Positions 1 through 13,636 are shown, counted from the first letter of the stretch. The stretch is DNA of 64,000 nucleotides from Ulota crispa (GCA_963920765.1 OY987244.1:27446358-27510357); one strand, 5' to 3'. Notes: a model not told the origin generated them from the letters alone. Translations and numbers: made by a program.

Positions 1-92
1 TACGCTAAGTTACTTGCGGCGATTGCTCCGTGAATTCTGGGGTGCGGACGGGATCACAAATTGTTCGTCTCGCTCGAGCTGGCTCGACAATA

Positions 93-764
93 GGGGCTTC
101 AAACATCAATTTCAAACATCAATAGGGGCTTCAAACATCAACGTTTGAGGTGACTCTTGTTACGATTCACCTCCGTGAATTCATTTGTGGACTTTGGCGT
201 GATTCATCTCTAAACTTCACTCCTAACGTGATGCACGTGAGGTGTGAACTTCAGAAACTCATCTTTGTGGCTTCTTGCAGCTCATGCATGTGTGTTCTCA
301 AACCCCAAAACTTCTCTCGTAGAAATTTTTGCAAACTCACAGGTATCTCAAACTTTGCGTGTGTGAGGGAATGAAAACAATTCACTGGTGCCGGAAATCC
401 TGTGAGGTGAGAAGTTCAAGGGCCAGATTTCATGTTTGAAGCCCCTTAATTTTTTCAAGTGATTAGTGATTGAGTCACCTCTGTGAATGCACTAGTGAAG
501 AGCGAGGTGACGCACCTCTAGAATTCACTCCCAACATAATTCACATTAGGAGTGAACTCCAAAAATTTACCTTTGTGTGGTCCATCTCATGAATGTTGTA
601 GACACTTAGACCCCCTATTTGTGCACAAAACTTTTAATTGAAGTTAACCCCAAACTCACTGATGTCTCAGACTTTGGACATGCAAGTGAACAAAATAATT
701 CACCAGTGACGGGGACCCTATGAGGTGAGAAACTAGCACACCTGATTTTATGTTTGAAGCCCCC
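93..764. repeat. Two adjacent repeats with GGGGCTTCAAACAT ends
   Basis: The first element begins with GGGGCTTCAAACAT (duplicated near 95 and 125) and ends at about 445 with its reverse complement ATGTTTGAAGCCCC. A second, similar unit follows immediately and ends at about 764 with TTTGAAGCCCCC. The interiors share the same words (gaggtga, aattcac, cctaacgtgatncac), so these are two diverged copies side by side. A third relative lies at 25799-26864. No clear target-site duplication was found. The short ORFs here have no protein-like character. Confidence 0.6.
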
Positions 765-824
765 TAATCTGTCAGTCCTCGAATGTATGCTCATCAGTTG
801 TGTTCGCTGCTCGACAACCCGGTG

Positions 825-1838
825 TGAGTGGCCGAGGTTTGTTGCTAACAGCTCCATCCGTGCGGAGTAATATTCACTTTGAAAACTTTTTGTGTTCGAG
901 GTCAGTTGAGTTTACCTCCTTTTCCACATAAAGCGAACCCCGATGTTGACTTCATGGCTTCCAAATCCCTGTCCTCGCAAAAATCGTAGGACATGCGCGA
1001 TAGAATCGCTGGTACCAAAACGCGAATCCGAGGTAGAATCCGACCACAACTTGGTTAGAACGAGTCTTCGTGTCAAGCCACTCCCTTCCAGCACTTCGAA
1101 GCCAATTTTCTCTCGATCATAAACGCTTTGAGTAGCATCGAAAAGCATCGTAAAACACACAATTTTAAAGCAAGTTTCCCGATGCAAGGTAACAATCTCT
1201 ATCATTCCGTGCATCTCGGCAACGATCGCCTCCTCTCGAGGCCTTCAGTTCAGTCCAGGACGACAATACCTGGGTACGGCAGTATCTGGGGCGGGGTAAA
1301 TCTGTGTCTTTTACGTTACTGGCCAGTGGCCACACCTGTGGTCCTGAAAGATTTGAAAGCAAATAATCTGACAAGGCCACCTTTTTGCTTTTAACTTATC
1401 AACTTCTGTAACAGTTTGGGTAGTAGCAAGTACATGTAAGTTTATACGTATAGAGGTTGTCAGATCGCATGTGTGAGAGAGAGAGAGAGAGAGCAATAGA
1501 GCATCAGAGCAGCCGTTGCTTCAATCGCAATTTTCCCTCCTCAGCTGCAGGTCGAGTCTTTTGCTTTGTGTCTCTATTTTGATGACCTAATTCTACGCTC
1601 GAGACCATAGCTCGACTGAAGTGACAAATTTAGACGCTGCGGCGGCGGCTATAGTCAATACTGAAGAACCAAACTTGGGTTTCGTTTGTCTGCAGGAGAT
1701 GTGACCAGTGGGATATGGCGTTGCGGCTTTCAAGAACATGTAGTGGAGGTTCTTGTTGCAATAATCTTGCGGCGTTTATGAACTGGATGCTCTGAACTTC
1801 ATCGTCGTCGTTGTTGTTCTGAAGCTCGTGTGACCACC
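825..1838 (+). promoter_or_regulatory. Upstream and 5' leader region of methyltransferase copy 1
   Basis: This region shares patches with 32062-32892 upstream of copy 2, for example gtggccgaggtttgttgct and a gggtacggcag block, so the duplication included about 1 kb of upstream DNA. A (GA)n run at about 1473-1494 is present only here. Both genes start in the same strong context, ACCACCATGG. No TATA box or transcription start is claimed. Confidence 0.5.
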
Positions 1839-4800
1839 ATGGCTACAGCGAAGTTCTCCAGAGCTGGCGAGAGAGCAAACTCGTCGAACTTCATCCTCGC
1901 CGGCTCCGTGTTGGTGGGGTTCTTCTTTGTCGCTGTTTGGGTATTCACGGCCCCTGCTGCAATTCCAGAGCAAGCAGTTCCAGCAAGCAACATCAACAAC
2001 AACAGCAACAACAACCCTCAGGAAACCAATACAACTGTCAATGATGATGCGTCTGTGGACGTTGTCGATACTCCGGTCGGCACTTCGAAGGACGACGACG
2101 CCCCTTCTGAGGACGACTCCTCTGGGACGCCACCAGGAATCCCTGACACCATCTCGACGCAAGCGGAGCTGACGACGGAGAACAAGGAAACGAACCGGAC
2201 GGAGTTCGAAACGCAAGCCTCGGAGTCCAAGGAAGAGAAGGAGCTTGAGGTGACAGACGCATCAATACTCGCAGAGAATGCTACCGACACTCCGCCGTCG
2301 ATGGCGGAGGATGGCGCTGTGAAGAAAACAATGTGGAAGGTTTGCAATTTTCCTGGCGCGCAGGACTTCATCCCGTGCTTAGACAACGAAGCCGCTATTA
2401 AGAAGCTCAGGTCTCGCAAGCACTACCAGCACCGTGAGCGTCATTGTTTCTCCGAAGAAGAGCTTCCCAAGTGCCTGGTGCCGTTGCCGACGAACTACAA
2501 GGCGCCTATCAAGTGGCCCACGAGCAGAGACCAAGTAAGCTAAACCCTAATCCTCCAAAATGTCGTGAATGTTGCAAACTTTCTTTGACTTCAAATGGGT
2601 CATTGATGTTTCTAAGGACTCTTCAGTGGGTTACATAGGGACTCTCTTCTGGTCAACTGCATTGATGCACAGACCCAGCACGTGCAATGTTCATTGCTGA
2701 TTCTGGTATGAAGTATGGCGTAATCTGATATGAATTGTTTTCACAACGTGATCAATCAAACTGGTATTTTAACACCATCAAACCTGACCTAATCCTTCAA
2801 AATATCGTGAACGTCGCAAACTTTCTTTGACTTCGAATGGGTCATTGATGTTTCTAATCGGACTCTTCAGTGGGTCACATATGGACTCTCTTCTGGTCAA
2901 CTGCATTGATACAAAGACCCAACACACGCAATTTTCATTAGTGATTCTGGTATGAAGCATAGTATGGCATAATCTGAATTGAGCTGCTTTCTCAACGTAA
3001 TCAATCAAACTGGTATTTTCAAAACCTCAGTTCTATAAGAAATTCTTGCGGAGCAGTTTCGAGTGCAAGCATGTACGGGGACTTTCGTATGTTCCATCTT
3101 TTGATCATCTTTTGTCCTATACAAGCTGTGTCTTTTATCGACTCTGCCGTTTTGAAGTACGGCATAACCTGAGTTGTATTGTTTCCGCAAATGTGAAGAA
3201 TCGACTGGATTGTTTGGAGAACCTGAATCTTTACAAGCGCACATGTTGTTGTGCAGGTTTGGTTCAGCAACGTCCCGCATACGCAATTGGTGTCGTACAA
3301 GGCGGATCAGACCTGGGTGAAAGTGTCGCCTGATAAAGAGAAGCTGATATTCCCTGGGACTGGCACGCAATTCAAGCACGGGGCAGTCCATTACATCGAG
3401 TTTTTGGAGCAGTCGATGCCGGAGATCGCCTGGGGGAAGCACACGAGGGTGATTCTGGACGTGGGCTGCGGCGTGGCTAGTTTTGGAGGGTATCTCCTGG
3501 ACAAGCAGGTTCTGGCGATGTCGATAGCTCCCAAGGACGAGCACGAAGCGCAGGTAACGCTAAATCCAACCCTAATTCCCATTGCTCTTTTTGTGCCCTC
3601 AGCCATCCCTTTCTATCTAAACAAGCACTGACAGTGCGTCTCTTCTTTTCGTAATCAAATGATCTCAGTGGCGAATGCCATCAGGAACCCTATTCTCTTC
3701 ACATTGAATTTATTTCCAGTCTCTTCAATTTGGATTAGGGCACTTTTTTTATGAACTACGCATCACCTCTCATGATTATCATCATTTTTCAACGAGTTCT
3801 CTAGCTCAACATGACAGGTACGTTTTTGGGTGCTCAAGTTTTCCATTTTTTGAAAATTTTCTGTTTTATAGCAAGTTCCCGTGCAATCTCTTTGTTTTTC
3901 AGTGTCATTGTCTCAAGGTCTGCTACCTACTGTGAAGTTAATGCTCTAAAGAGTAGAGAATTTTTGAGTTTCTTGTGTAGTATCTTTGAAGATCGTTAGT
4001 AGTTTTCACATATGACGAGTTCAAAAAACCTTGTTTAGACTAAAGTCGATGTTGCAGGGGGGCAGAGTACTGCAAGTACCACTAACGTATTGATCTCGTT
4101 GAATTGAAAAGCTTGAAATCGATCATATTTCAAGAGTAATGCACGCTTTTAACGAGTTTGGTATTTCAGGTGCAAATGGCGCTGGAACGCGGCATCCCCG
4201 CCTTGTCAGCGGTGATGGGCACCCAACGGCTCGTCTTCCCCAGCAACGTCTTTGACGCCGTGCACTGCGCTCGGTGCCGAGTGCCGTGGCATTTGGATGA
4301 TGGCATGCTGCTCCTGGAGCTGAACCGCGTTCTGAGACCAGGAGGGTTCTTCTTGTGGTCGGCCACTCCGGTGTACTGGAAAGATAACGAGAGCGTGCAA
4401 ATCTGGAGAGACACGAAAGCCATGGCGGAGAAGATGTCGTGGAAGCTGGTGTCGAAGAAGAACGACCCCGACACGAAGGTCGGCGTTGCCGTTTTCCAGA
4501 AGCCCAAAGACAATGATATGTACGAGCTCAGTGAAGCGGACTCTTCGCCACTTTTCTGTGAAGACGATGATAAGCCCGACGCCGCCTGGTGTGTATTGCA
4601 TCTTCTCAGAAGCATTTTCTAACCAGAATCTCACTTGTCAACGTTCATGCTTCTTCAAGAGTAGGTTTCACACTTTAAAATTCAACGAGTTTAACCAGGT
4701 AGACTTATAAATCAAATCAGAAGTATGCAACCACTATCAATGAGCTCCAGACTTTGTTGGTGGCACTTGCAACGGTGAATGTATGTGTTAGCAAGCAGCG

Positions 4801-7385
4801 ATTTAAATGGGCAGTTTGGGAGTGAACTCTGAAGTCTTTAGCATTCTCATGTCTCCCACTTAGGGAACTGCAACGTGGTGAAATGAACAACAAAGTTGTG
4901 CATGATCACTTATGTCGCTCTTCATCTTTGAGGTCACTGCTTTCAATGTGCATTCCTCAAGGTCTGAAAACGCACTGTTGCTGTTTGGTTGACTCTGTAG
5001 GTACGTTCCCATGAAAGCGTGCATTCACAAGCTGCCGTCCGCAGAGGGAGCACGGGCAACGAGCTGGCCAGCAGAATGGCCGAGCCGTGTGGAGGCGACG
5101 CCGTCGTGGCTGAGCAACACGGAGAAGGGGATATACGGAAGCTCCCTGAGCGACGAGTATCGGTCCGACAGCGAGCACTGGAAGCGCATCGTGGAGAAGT
5201 CCTACTCGCACGGCCTTGGGATCGACTGGAGCTCCATCCGGAATGTGATGGACATGAAGGCTGGCTATGGCGGGTAGGCTGCTTTTCTTCTCTTTCCTGA
5301 TCGCGTTGAACTGTATCCTGCACAAACACGTGATCTTGGTGGCTTACTTTTGTCGACTACAGTGGGGTGCAACCTTCGTAGAATGCGTTGGTGTATTCCA
5401 CATACATGGCAATTTGGCAATCTGGCAAGTTGGAAGTAGACAGTACTTTCTTCTACGTCAAACTCGTTTCGTATCTCTATCACATCGGAATGTGTTTTGT
5501 GACTCAAATCTGGAGGTTGAGTGTGGAAAGTAGCATTTGTGGAGGTGTGCTAGTATGACGTGCTGTTTCCACGTCCAGGCTCTAGATTTCAGCTGCCTTG
5601 TATGCTCTCTCATGCAGACGCTGTGATGTTGAGTGATCTGATGAGTGATTTGATGATGAAGAAAGCATGTGTTAAGAAACGAAGAGTGAGAACAGTATCT
5701 GGTATGACGGGAGCGATGATGATTTATAACTAAGTTTCTACAGTCTAGCGGCTGCCCACCTTCTGTAGATTGTACTGTCTTATTGAGATGAGGGCATTGT
5801 GGTGAATCGAACGTCAAGCTTTGTGCATCCTCTGCTCAGTAATGTTTTGTCTCTTGGGAAACTGAGGTGGCGAGTGTTCTTGTTGATTGATGATGAACAA
5901 GGCACGTTAAGAACATTGCAGTCCTCAAAGCTAACATATTGTTGGATGTTTTAATTGGTCATCAGTCATTCATTGTGTCTCGTAACGCCTGTTAATGTTC
6001 CCGAGGTTCGAAGTCCACTGATGTGATTGCTGTGGTCGTGCTTGTCGGGACGCAGGTTTGCAGCTGCTCTGGCGATGCAGCCCGTGTGGGTGATGAACAT
6101 CGTACCGGTAACGGAGCCAGACACGCTGCCCATCGTGTTTGACCGTGGGTTGCTGGGAATGTACCACGATTGGTGCGAGCCACACAGCACGTATCCACGG
6201 TCGTACGATCTGATGCACGCCGACCATCTACTGAGCACTCTGACGAAGAAGTAAGTGGCGCCATCATCCCGACACCCAAGCTCTCATTTTCATGTCCTTG
6301 TAGGAAGTCTTCGCGTCACACGTTCGTGAGCACAGATTCCTTCACTACTAGGAAAAAAAAACAGTGTGCTGTATCTTGGGCTGGAAAAAGCAGGTAAATG
6401 AGGTTTGAGACCTCGTGATATCCAGATACGTATATACTACTAAGTGAGAGGATTTCCTTCAGTGCACCCTTTTCCAGAACCTTCTTGAACTTTTTGTTGT
6501 ACATTGAAGCAGTGAAGGACGCTCAAGATATAAAATACCAAATGCTCTCCAACCATTTCCTTTTCCAAAATCTCTAGAACTTTTTGGTGGAAATTGAAAC
6601 AATAAAGGATGCCCTAAAGTTGAAACAATAAAGGACGCCCCAAATATAAAACCCCAACTTCCCTATAACCATGTGCTAGAAAATGAATAAAATGCTAAAC
6701 ACCCCCCCTCCCCCCCCCCCCCCCAAGCGAAGTATTAAAGAGTTGTGTTGTGATAGAAAGCAATTGGTATTTTTTTATCTCAAAATAATACCAAAATAAT
6801 GGTGCATGAGGGTTAGATAGATTCTAGACCACTTGTGAGATATTGATTTCTTGTCAAGTACATTGAGACTAGATTCTAGACCAATTGTTTTGTGAGATAT
6901 CAATTTTTTGTAAAGTGGAATGTTGCATTACCCATACATGTCCAACTTGCGCAAAGCGTGTGCATGTATACTAGTATGCATGAAGGGGTGGGAATGCCCT
7001 CACGTGACAGAAAGCGGCTCATTGTCAAGGGCTTGGACGCTTGAGAACTTTGGCTACTTTGGCTTTTTGACACATGGATGGCCAGTCGAATGGAACGTAG
7101 AGAGACGTCGAGGATTCCATGCGCAGCAACTGAATTTTTTACTGGTGATGGGGGGTTGTTGGTGGTGGCAGGTGCAACATTGTGAACGTGGTAATGGAGA
7201 TGGACCGTATTCTACGGCCTGATGGATGGGCCATCTTCCGGGACCGAGTGGAAGTGCTGCGGGACGTGCAGCAGACGGTGGAGTCATTACACTGGGATGT
7301 GGTGCTGGCGTACACGCAAGGCAACGAGGAGCTTTTGGTAGCCCAGAAGCGTTTCTGGCGACCCGAAGTGACTGCTGGCAAGTAG
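1839..7385 (+). CDS. Probable methyltransferase, PMT24/25/26/27 type, tandem copy 1
   Basis: Six exons join in frame: 1839-2534, 3257-3553, 4170-4588, 5001-5273, 6056-6250 and 7172-7385, giving 697 residues. All introns are GT-AG. The order is a short cytosolic tail, one membrane anchor (about residues 20-40), an acidic Ser/Thr/Glu stalk (about 41-165), then the DUF248/Methyltransf_29 domain. Visible family motifs include [19 protein letters not shown], the SAM-binding [13 protein letters not shown] (about 298-310), [21 protein letters not shown], and the second-half motifs [16 protein letters not shown] and [17 protein letters not shown]. Arabidopsis relatives are Golgi type II proteins thought to methylate homogalacturonan. 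The start is the ATG in ACCACCATGG, matching copy 2. Arabidopsis PMT24-27 are longer (roughly 770-900 aa), mostly in the stalk. Nothing looks broken. Confidence 0.93.
2543..3020 (+). repeat. Tandem duplication inside intron 1 of methyltransferase copy 1
   Basis: The block at about 2543-2770 is repeated at about 2781-3020. Shared words include aaactttctttgacttc, gggtcattgatgtttcta, ggactctcttctggtcaactgcattgat and gatcaatcaaactggtatttt. Copy 2 has only one such unit in its intron 1 (about 33789-34000). The duplication therefore arose after the genes separated, or one unit was lost from copy 2. Confidence 0.85.
6697..6726 (+). repeat. Poly-C tract in intron 5 of methyltransferase copy 1
   Basis: A C-rich run of about 25 bases (ccccccctcc followed by a longer C run). 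It is low complexity and prone to length error in sequencing. Confidence 0.8.
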
Positions 7386-8764
7386 GAACTCTGCTCATCT
7401 TTTCTAAAAATCTTCACTTTGGTTGCAAGGTTCTCGTTTTTTCATTCCAGGAACAGAGCTGGATCTTTGGGGAGACTGAGAGCTTTGCAATTCCGGAGTA
7501 TGTGCTGTTAGTTGCATGCCACTGTTTCTTTCCGAATATGTGCCTGTGCAGTTCCAATCTAAAGTCCTGTCTCCGAAGTAGAAGCTGGTTCAACCGAAAG
7601 TGGTATTAATGGTGCAGATTAGTTTCCACCAAATCAGAATTTGAGTGGTTTTTTTGCCCCTGTTTGTCCCTATGGCAATCAAGCTTAAAATAGGTCAGAA
7701 ATTGACAGTTTTTATATCATCCAATTTTGCACGTTAAGAAATATCTTCATCTTACAGAATCTTGGACAGTTTAGAATTGGAGAACAATATGATTACACAG
7801 GTATTATTAAGACAAAATGTTTTACTTTATATAGTCATTTGGTAATCCAATGGTTGGCAAGAAATCTACTTGAACTTGCGTCTTGTTTGATCGTGCATTG
7901 AAACGTTAGAAGCAGAATGGATTGGATGCTACTTGCCAAATGGTTGGTCAATTCTAGTAGGGGTTTTTTTTTGCTACTATGTTGCTAGGGTTAGTTTCAT
8001 GCCCCTTCGCATCATTAAAAAGTTGTGATTGCATGCGGATTAGATTATGAACTCTTTTTTGTCAAAATCTTAGTTTATTTGACACATTCTACCTTAATAC
8101 TAAATTAGTGAGTAAAAACATGGATGAAATTGCCTAACCCTTATTGGAAAAACATTAGTTGTGTTAATTTTTTCTTGAAAATTATCAATAGGTGGATTTA
8201 TAGATGAATGTGCACACATGATGGTTCTATTTAATTTCTTTTGACTCTTTCGTTCACTCTAGACATAAAATTATCCTTTCTTGGTTGTACTAGTTTATAT
8301 TTGTTTCACCCTTTTAACAAGTGTCATTCTTTTTAGTGTATTCTCACATGTTTGGCCTCTTTTCATATAGTTTTAATATGCATGTAATCATTGATTGCCA
8401 CGCTAGCTATGTTTCAAAACTTGTAGAATTTGATGACATAACAGCTTAGCAAGAGTGTCATTTAATTACATGCAAAGAAAACACAAGTTGAGCTCTAAAT
8501 AAGGGCACATTGAAGACCCACTTCTCATTTTGTTGGACGGTGAAGTTTAAAAGTGTTCCTTACGCTTGTTGTTGGTCTTTTTTGTTATAATGCTTAGTTG
8601 TATTTGATTGTGGATGTTTTTCTTCTTCTTTGAGACTTGTTTGTTGAATTTTCAACTCAAGTGTAAACTTGTTGGATTTTTGGGCCACTATATACATGAA
8701 GTTATATACATGAAGTTAAGGTTGTTTCAAGCCATTTTCAAAAATTTCAAGGCTTGCAGTTCTA
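7386..8764. other. No gene recognised; 3' flank of methyltransferase copy 1
   Basis: AT-rich DNA with only short ORFs. I see no domain motif, RNA gene or clear repeat boundary. The first few hundred bases probably hold the 3' UTR of copy 1. Confidence 0.5.
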
Positions 8765-9569
8765 AGGTAGGAACACCCCTCTCCGTGGGTGTCCCCATCC
8801 CCAAGACTTAAGGTAGCCGCCCCCATAAGCGTGAGTTTAAGCATTTTAGCATGGTTAGGGTAGTTGGACAAGGGCAAAAATTATACCATTAGACTGGAAA
8901 CAGAGAACAAAAAATATTAGTTTAGTTTGGGAAGTTATTCACATAATCATGTGTGCGTGGGTATTTTCCAAAGTGCTAAATCACTGAAATTATAGGAACC
9001 ATGTGTAAGAGATGCTAAAAACAAGGCTTGTTGGTTCTTAAATAGTGAGATGGTACTCAAAACTGTCATGCAAGTCACCCACAACCATCACTTTGTCACC
9101 CATAACGATCACTTAGTTCACTCATAAGCATTTGCTTTTCTAATTATCATGTCAGTGACGCCTATGGGGACGGTCACATTGATGGTGCTGCTACCTTACA
9201 CTAGTCAGTGTTTGTGTTAGTGATGTCAATGACTGACCATCAAAAAGAAATTGGTTATGAGTGACAAAGTGATGGTTTTGGGTGACTGGTATGACAATTT
9301 TGAGTGCCACATCTTACTATTTAAGAACTCAAGTTAGTATTATGAGTGTATGAGCACACTAAAGACATCTCCTACTACACAACTATACATTTTCAATGAT
9401 TTTGGACTTTAAAAAATCTTTGTGAGCAAATGCTTGCAATTGAAACTTTCAAATTGATGCCAATATTTTTGATTTCCTCTTCCTAACTTCCACTATTTTT
9501 TTTCAAAGTTCATCAACTAGTTTTCCTACTCCAAAATCCTTAGTTCCACGCTTATGGGTGTTCCTACCT
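8765..9569. mobile_element. Mariner-like non-autonomous element with AGGTAGGAACACCC ends and TA duplication
   Basis: The left end AGGTAGGAACACCC follows TA at 8763-8764. The right end GGGTGTTCCTACCT precedes TA at 9570-9571. TA duplication fits Tc1/mariner (Stowaway-like) elements. Inside lies a palindrome at about 9016-9345 whose arms share ggttcttaaatagtgagatg and cacccacaaccatcactttg with their reverse complements. No transposase ORF is present. Related copies lie at 9863-10176 and 57141-57999. Confidence 0.75.
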
Positions 9570-9862
9570 TAGCTTCTACTATGTGGCCTCAAGGTCTTCT
9601 AAAACGCAAAAAGCAGCCTTGTTATACATTTATTATAATGAGTGTTTGAGAATGTTGTTGTGGTCACAAAGGCTAAAATTTGGGTGTGAATAACCCTCAA
9701 GTGTTGATGGTCTTGAATCTTAATGGACATTGGTTCTTAGAGATAACCCTTAAATGTTGCAGCAGCCACTTTGTGGCTTCTAGATGACTGAAAAGTGCTC
9801 TAATAATGAAATAACACTGTTTTTCATCCAAGATTTTGTTGGGATATGAATAATGCAATCTA

Positions 9863-10176
9863 AGGTAGGAACACCCACAAGTGTTAGTGTCCCCATAACT
9901 GTCACCTCTAAAATCTTGGAAAATTTGTGGAAATGAATAGATGTAATTACAAGGATGTACAACATGTGAACATGAAACCTTAGTGTTGGTTATGGGTGCA
10001 ATGGCAGTTGGCTCTTTAAAAATTCACAACTTATTCTCACAGTATCCAAATAATACATTCAAAAGTGCAAACTCATTATTTTTCTGTTCCTAATAGGATC
10101 ATATAATTTGCTAGTTTCTCATTAATGCTCATCATGTTCAAAACCTTTAAACTGACGCTTATGGATGCTCCTACTT
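9863..10176. mobile_element. Mariner-like MITE, AGGTAGGAACACCC family, uninterrupted copy
   Basis: A 314-bp element flanked by TA (9861-9862 and 10177-10178). Its ends read AGGTAGGAACACCCA and, reversed, AAGTAGGAGCATCCA. It aligns with 57141-57999 except that it lacks two insertions present there. Its TTAA at about 10016-10019 and its cacagtatcc at about 10036 are therefore the matching empty sites. Confidence 0.8.
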
Positions 10177-10652
10177 TAGAGTATGTAGATAGAATGCTTT
10201 TGCATTCACAATGTTCACAAAAGGGTCCCACTTGCTAATTGAATAGTAAAAATGCACCACCGTGTAGTGTATTTTGAATTTTGAGGATCTTTTTACCAAA
10301 ACTCAATATGAGTTACTAAAATGATGTGTTTTTAGTTTGAGCATAACTAGCATTAGAAAGTTTACCAAATCTAGTTTCTCCTTATACTTTAAGATTTTGA
10401 AAAAATTTACATTTTGAAAAATTTATTACTATCACAAGTTGAGTACCTATTACCATGAAATAGCTACTTTTTCTAATTTTACCAACATGGGAAGAGAAAT
10501 TCCATCATGATGATCTTCATCATGATTCACATCCATGATAAAAAAATTGGCATAATTGAATACATTTTATAATTAATATAAATTTCTTTAGCATTTGCTT
10601 CAAGAAATTACAATAATTTCAAATTTTCACCAAAATTTATTGAAGTTTTTTG

Positions 10653-11522
10653 TATTGTAGCCTACAACTTGATTTTGTTCATTCTTTTTTACATTCCACA
10701 AACTAGGTATTTTGTAGAATAAAATTAGCATTTTGGAACATCATCTCACTAGCCTTTAATCCTACTCAATCCCAATCAATCAGACTAGATTTTGAGTTTC
10801 AAAAAATCAAAACCATATTTTTGGTGAATTATTTTACATAATATTCATAGTTTTACATGATAAATGTTAAAAAAAATTGGTGATGAATTTTTGAGACTTG
10901 ATTGCATGGATGTGTAGGAAACATCCAGATACACATCTTTCCTTCTAACAAGCATCTCCAAAAAAAATTAAAATTTCTTCTATGTAGATTTTAATGTTGA
11001 AGTGATCGTGATCAAATCTTGTAAATTAGATATTTCTTTATGGTAATCAGATCTTGCTATTTGACTTATACAATATGATTACATTTGAATCTTTGAGCGT
11101 AATGATATGGTTATTTTGCCAAAATCTAGGTAAAAAAGCATAAATCTCTAATTTACAAGATTTGATCATGATCACTACATTAAAATCTACATAGAAGAAA
11201 TTTTACTATTTCTTGGAGATGCTTGTTAGAAGGAAAGATGTGTATCTAGATGTTTCCTACAATCCATGCAATCAAATCTCAAAAATTCATCACCAATTTT
11301 TTTAAACATTTATCTTGTAAAACCATGAATATTACATAAAATAATTCACCTAAAATATGGTTTTAATTTTTTGAAACTCAAAATTTGGTATGATTGATTG
11401 GGATTGAGTAAGAATTGAAGGCTAGTGATACGAGATTTCAAAATGCTAATTTTAGTCTATAAAAAACCTAGTTTGTGGAATGTAAAAAAGGGTGAATGAA
11501 AACAAGTTGTAGGCTACGGTAC
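10653..11522. mobile_element. Long foldback (palindromic) element FB1
   Basis: About 385 bp on the left is repeated inverted on the right. The outer ends are gtagcctacaacttg and caagttgtaggctac. The arms share attggtgatgaatttttgag, gattgcatggatg and acacatctttccttctaac. The centre is near 11080. No coding capacity is visible. It belongs to the same family as the foldback units at 13204-21730. It was probably mobilised by a Tc1/mariner-like transposase, judging from the better-preserved ends of its relatives. Confidence 0.75.
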
Positions 11523-11654
11523 ATGTAGTATGCACATACCTTCTTTTACAAAAACTATAATATGGAATTTAGTTGTACATTACAATGCCAAAATAATTCC
11601 TAGAAGATGATTGCAATTCCATAGAAAATCTGTGGTTGTAGGCCCGTCCTTTAA

Positions 11655-12014
11655 TCCTTAAAGGACGGATGGATCACCGTGGCTTGCCCTACCTGTAGCA
11701 GTTTACAATGTTTTGCACATGGGCACCAGTAGTGTTGCTTCCAAAAGTTGGAAAAGTCAACCGTGCATGGTGCCCTCATGAAAATTGCAAGAAGGGTAGT
11801 TTGGGAGCTAACACCATGTTTCTGAATCTTATCACAATTTGGGTTACAAAAAGAAGGGATGCATCTCAAAAGGTAAGTTTTTATCTTCCATGATGAACCA
11901 TGTGTTTATGGTCAATTCTGAAAAAAAAATCAAATGAAAAACAACTGTTTTTTTAGTCACAAAACTTTTTTTTAGAGCTGAAGGATTTTTTTTGTCCTCC
12001 TCGACGTTTAGGGG
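11655..12014. mobile_element. TTAA-flanked MITE, long subfamily, copy A
   Basis: A 360-bp element lying exactly between TTAA at 11651-11654 and TTAA at 12015-12018. Its ends are TCCTTAAAGGACG and CGACGTTTAGGGG (reversed, CCCCTAAACGTCG). Its left half (caccgtggcttgccct, ttccaaaagttgg, gtgccctcatgaaaat) matches the reverse strand of 22742-23110. TTAA duplication is the hallmark of piggyBac-type transposons. No transposase is encoded. Confidence 0.65.
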
Positions 12015-12018
12015 TTAA

Positions 12019-13203
12019 GGGTTAATCTACACTAGATGTGAGGATGTTTTGGAACCTCTAACGTATCCAAATTTTTGCCTCTCATTGATTCAATTTTTGA
12101 AATCAATGGTAAGGCAAGCTTTTATACTAGGAGATAACATCAAAAAAATTGAAATGTATCCAAATGCTCAAATGGTGAGATTGGGCCAATGCTTGAAGAG
12201 AAACTTGAAACTAGTGTCTTGCTCGTAATGAAATGCAAAAAAGAAATTCATTAAACCTTTGGAAAAATTTGATCAACTTATGAAAAGAACATAATTTTAA
12301 TACAAATAGAGGCAATATCTAGAGTACACACTTGATAGATTGGTTGAATATGGGAAACAAAGGACAGTAAATAGTGAACCTCAAGAAACTCTCCAAATCT
12401 TGAATTCAATTCAAATACAAGGCCAAGAATTAGATTCACCGAATATAAAAGGCCATTTTGTGAGTTAGAAAGAGTTGTCAAATTTTATGAAGTTTGGTTA
12501 TTTGAATAACAATTGTTTTTCAAGATAGTCAATACCATACAGTGGAAATTGAAATCCCAACACCTCTACTTGATCTTTTGTTTCTCGCCTTTGAAACTTT
12601 TATGGCTAGTAAGGTATGTACTCCCAAAAGTGGCACTTGCTTTAGATATGGTAATTGGGAGGGTGTTTTGAGAATCTAATGGCATGGACTTGTTAGGAAA
12701 TGGGTACACATTCAAGGAAAGTTGTTTTTGGAATTTTTTGAGATCATATGAATAAAACATGAATTATTGAAGGCAACTCCCTAGACTTACCTATTGTAAA
12801 CACTAGATTCTTGCAAAAGTGATAACAAAAAGATCATGTCATGACAACAAAAAAATCATGTCACACTCAATCATAAACTTCCACTTACACAATTTTTGTT
12901 TCCTTATGTCAACTTGCGTGTCTCATTAGGGTGCATGGTTAGGTTTAATTTTAAATGTCACTAAACGGCTAGTGTTACTAATGGGTGTATATACCTTAAT
13001 TATAACCACCGTTTAATAACTTTAAGGCATCTAGACACAAGAAAAGGAACATCCATTACACTCCTAATTATATGAAGTATTTCAATTGTTTCTTGAACCA
13101 CACAAGCTAAACTTTTGGTTCAAATTTCCCCAAGGTTTAGATGGCCGTGAACTTTTGAATGAATCCGTTTGTAACTCCTAGAAGTGCAATCAAAGGTTGC
13201 ATG
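12019..13203. other. No gene recognised
   Basis: AT-rich sequence with scattered ORFs of at most about 67 codons on either strand. I see no domain motifs and no clear element boundaries. Confidence 0.5.
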
Positions 13204-13636
13204 TACAATACCCAAAAGAAAGAGTACATAACACCCTTTTATGGCATCCAAAGAGGTATGTATAACTATGTATAACAAAGAATATAACTAACATTTTATT
13301 CTCACATTTTTTAATATGCGATCCTCATGCAATCTTGATCAAGCATATCAAATTTCAGTTACTAAAACCCAAAATCCTATTTTTGGTAAATGGTTTTGTG
13401 TCAAAATCATGGTTTTACAAGAAAGTTGATTTAATGAATAGTGGTGATGAATTTTTGAGATTTGATTGCATGGATATGTAGGAGACATCCATACGCACAT
13501 CTTCCTTTCAAACAAACATTTCCAAAAAAATTCAATATTCCTTTAGTAGAGATTTTAATGTCAGAGTGATTATGACCAAATTTAGTGAAGTACATATTTC
13601 TTAATGGAAACTAGTTTTTGTTATTTGACTCATACA

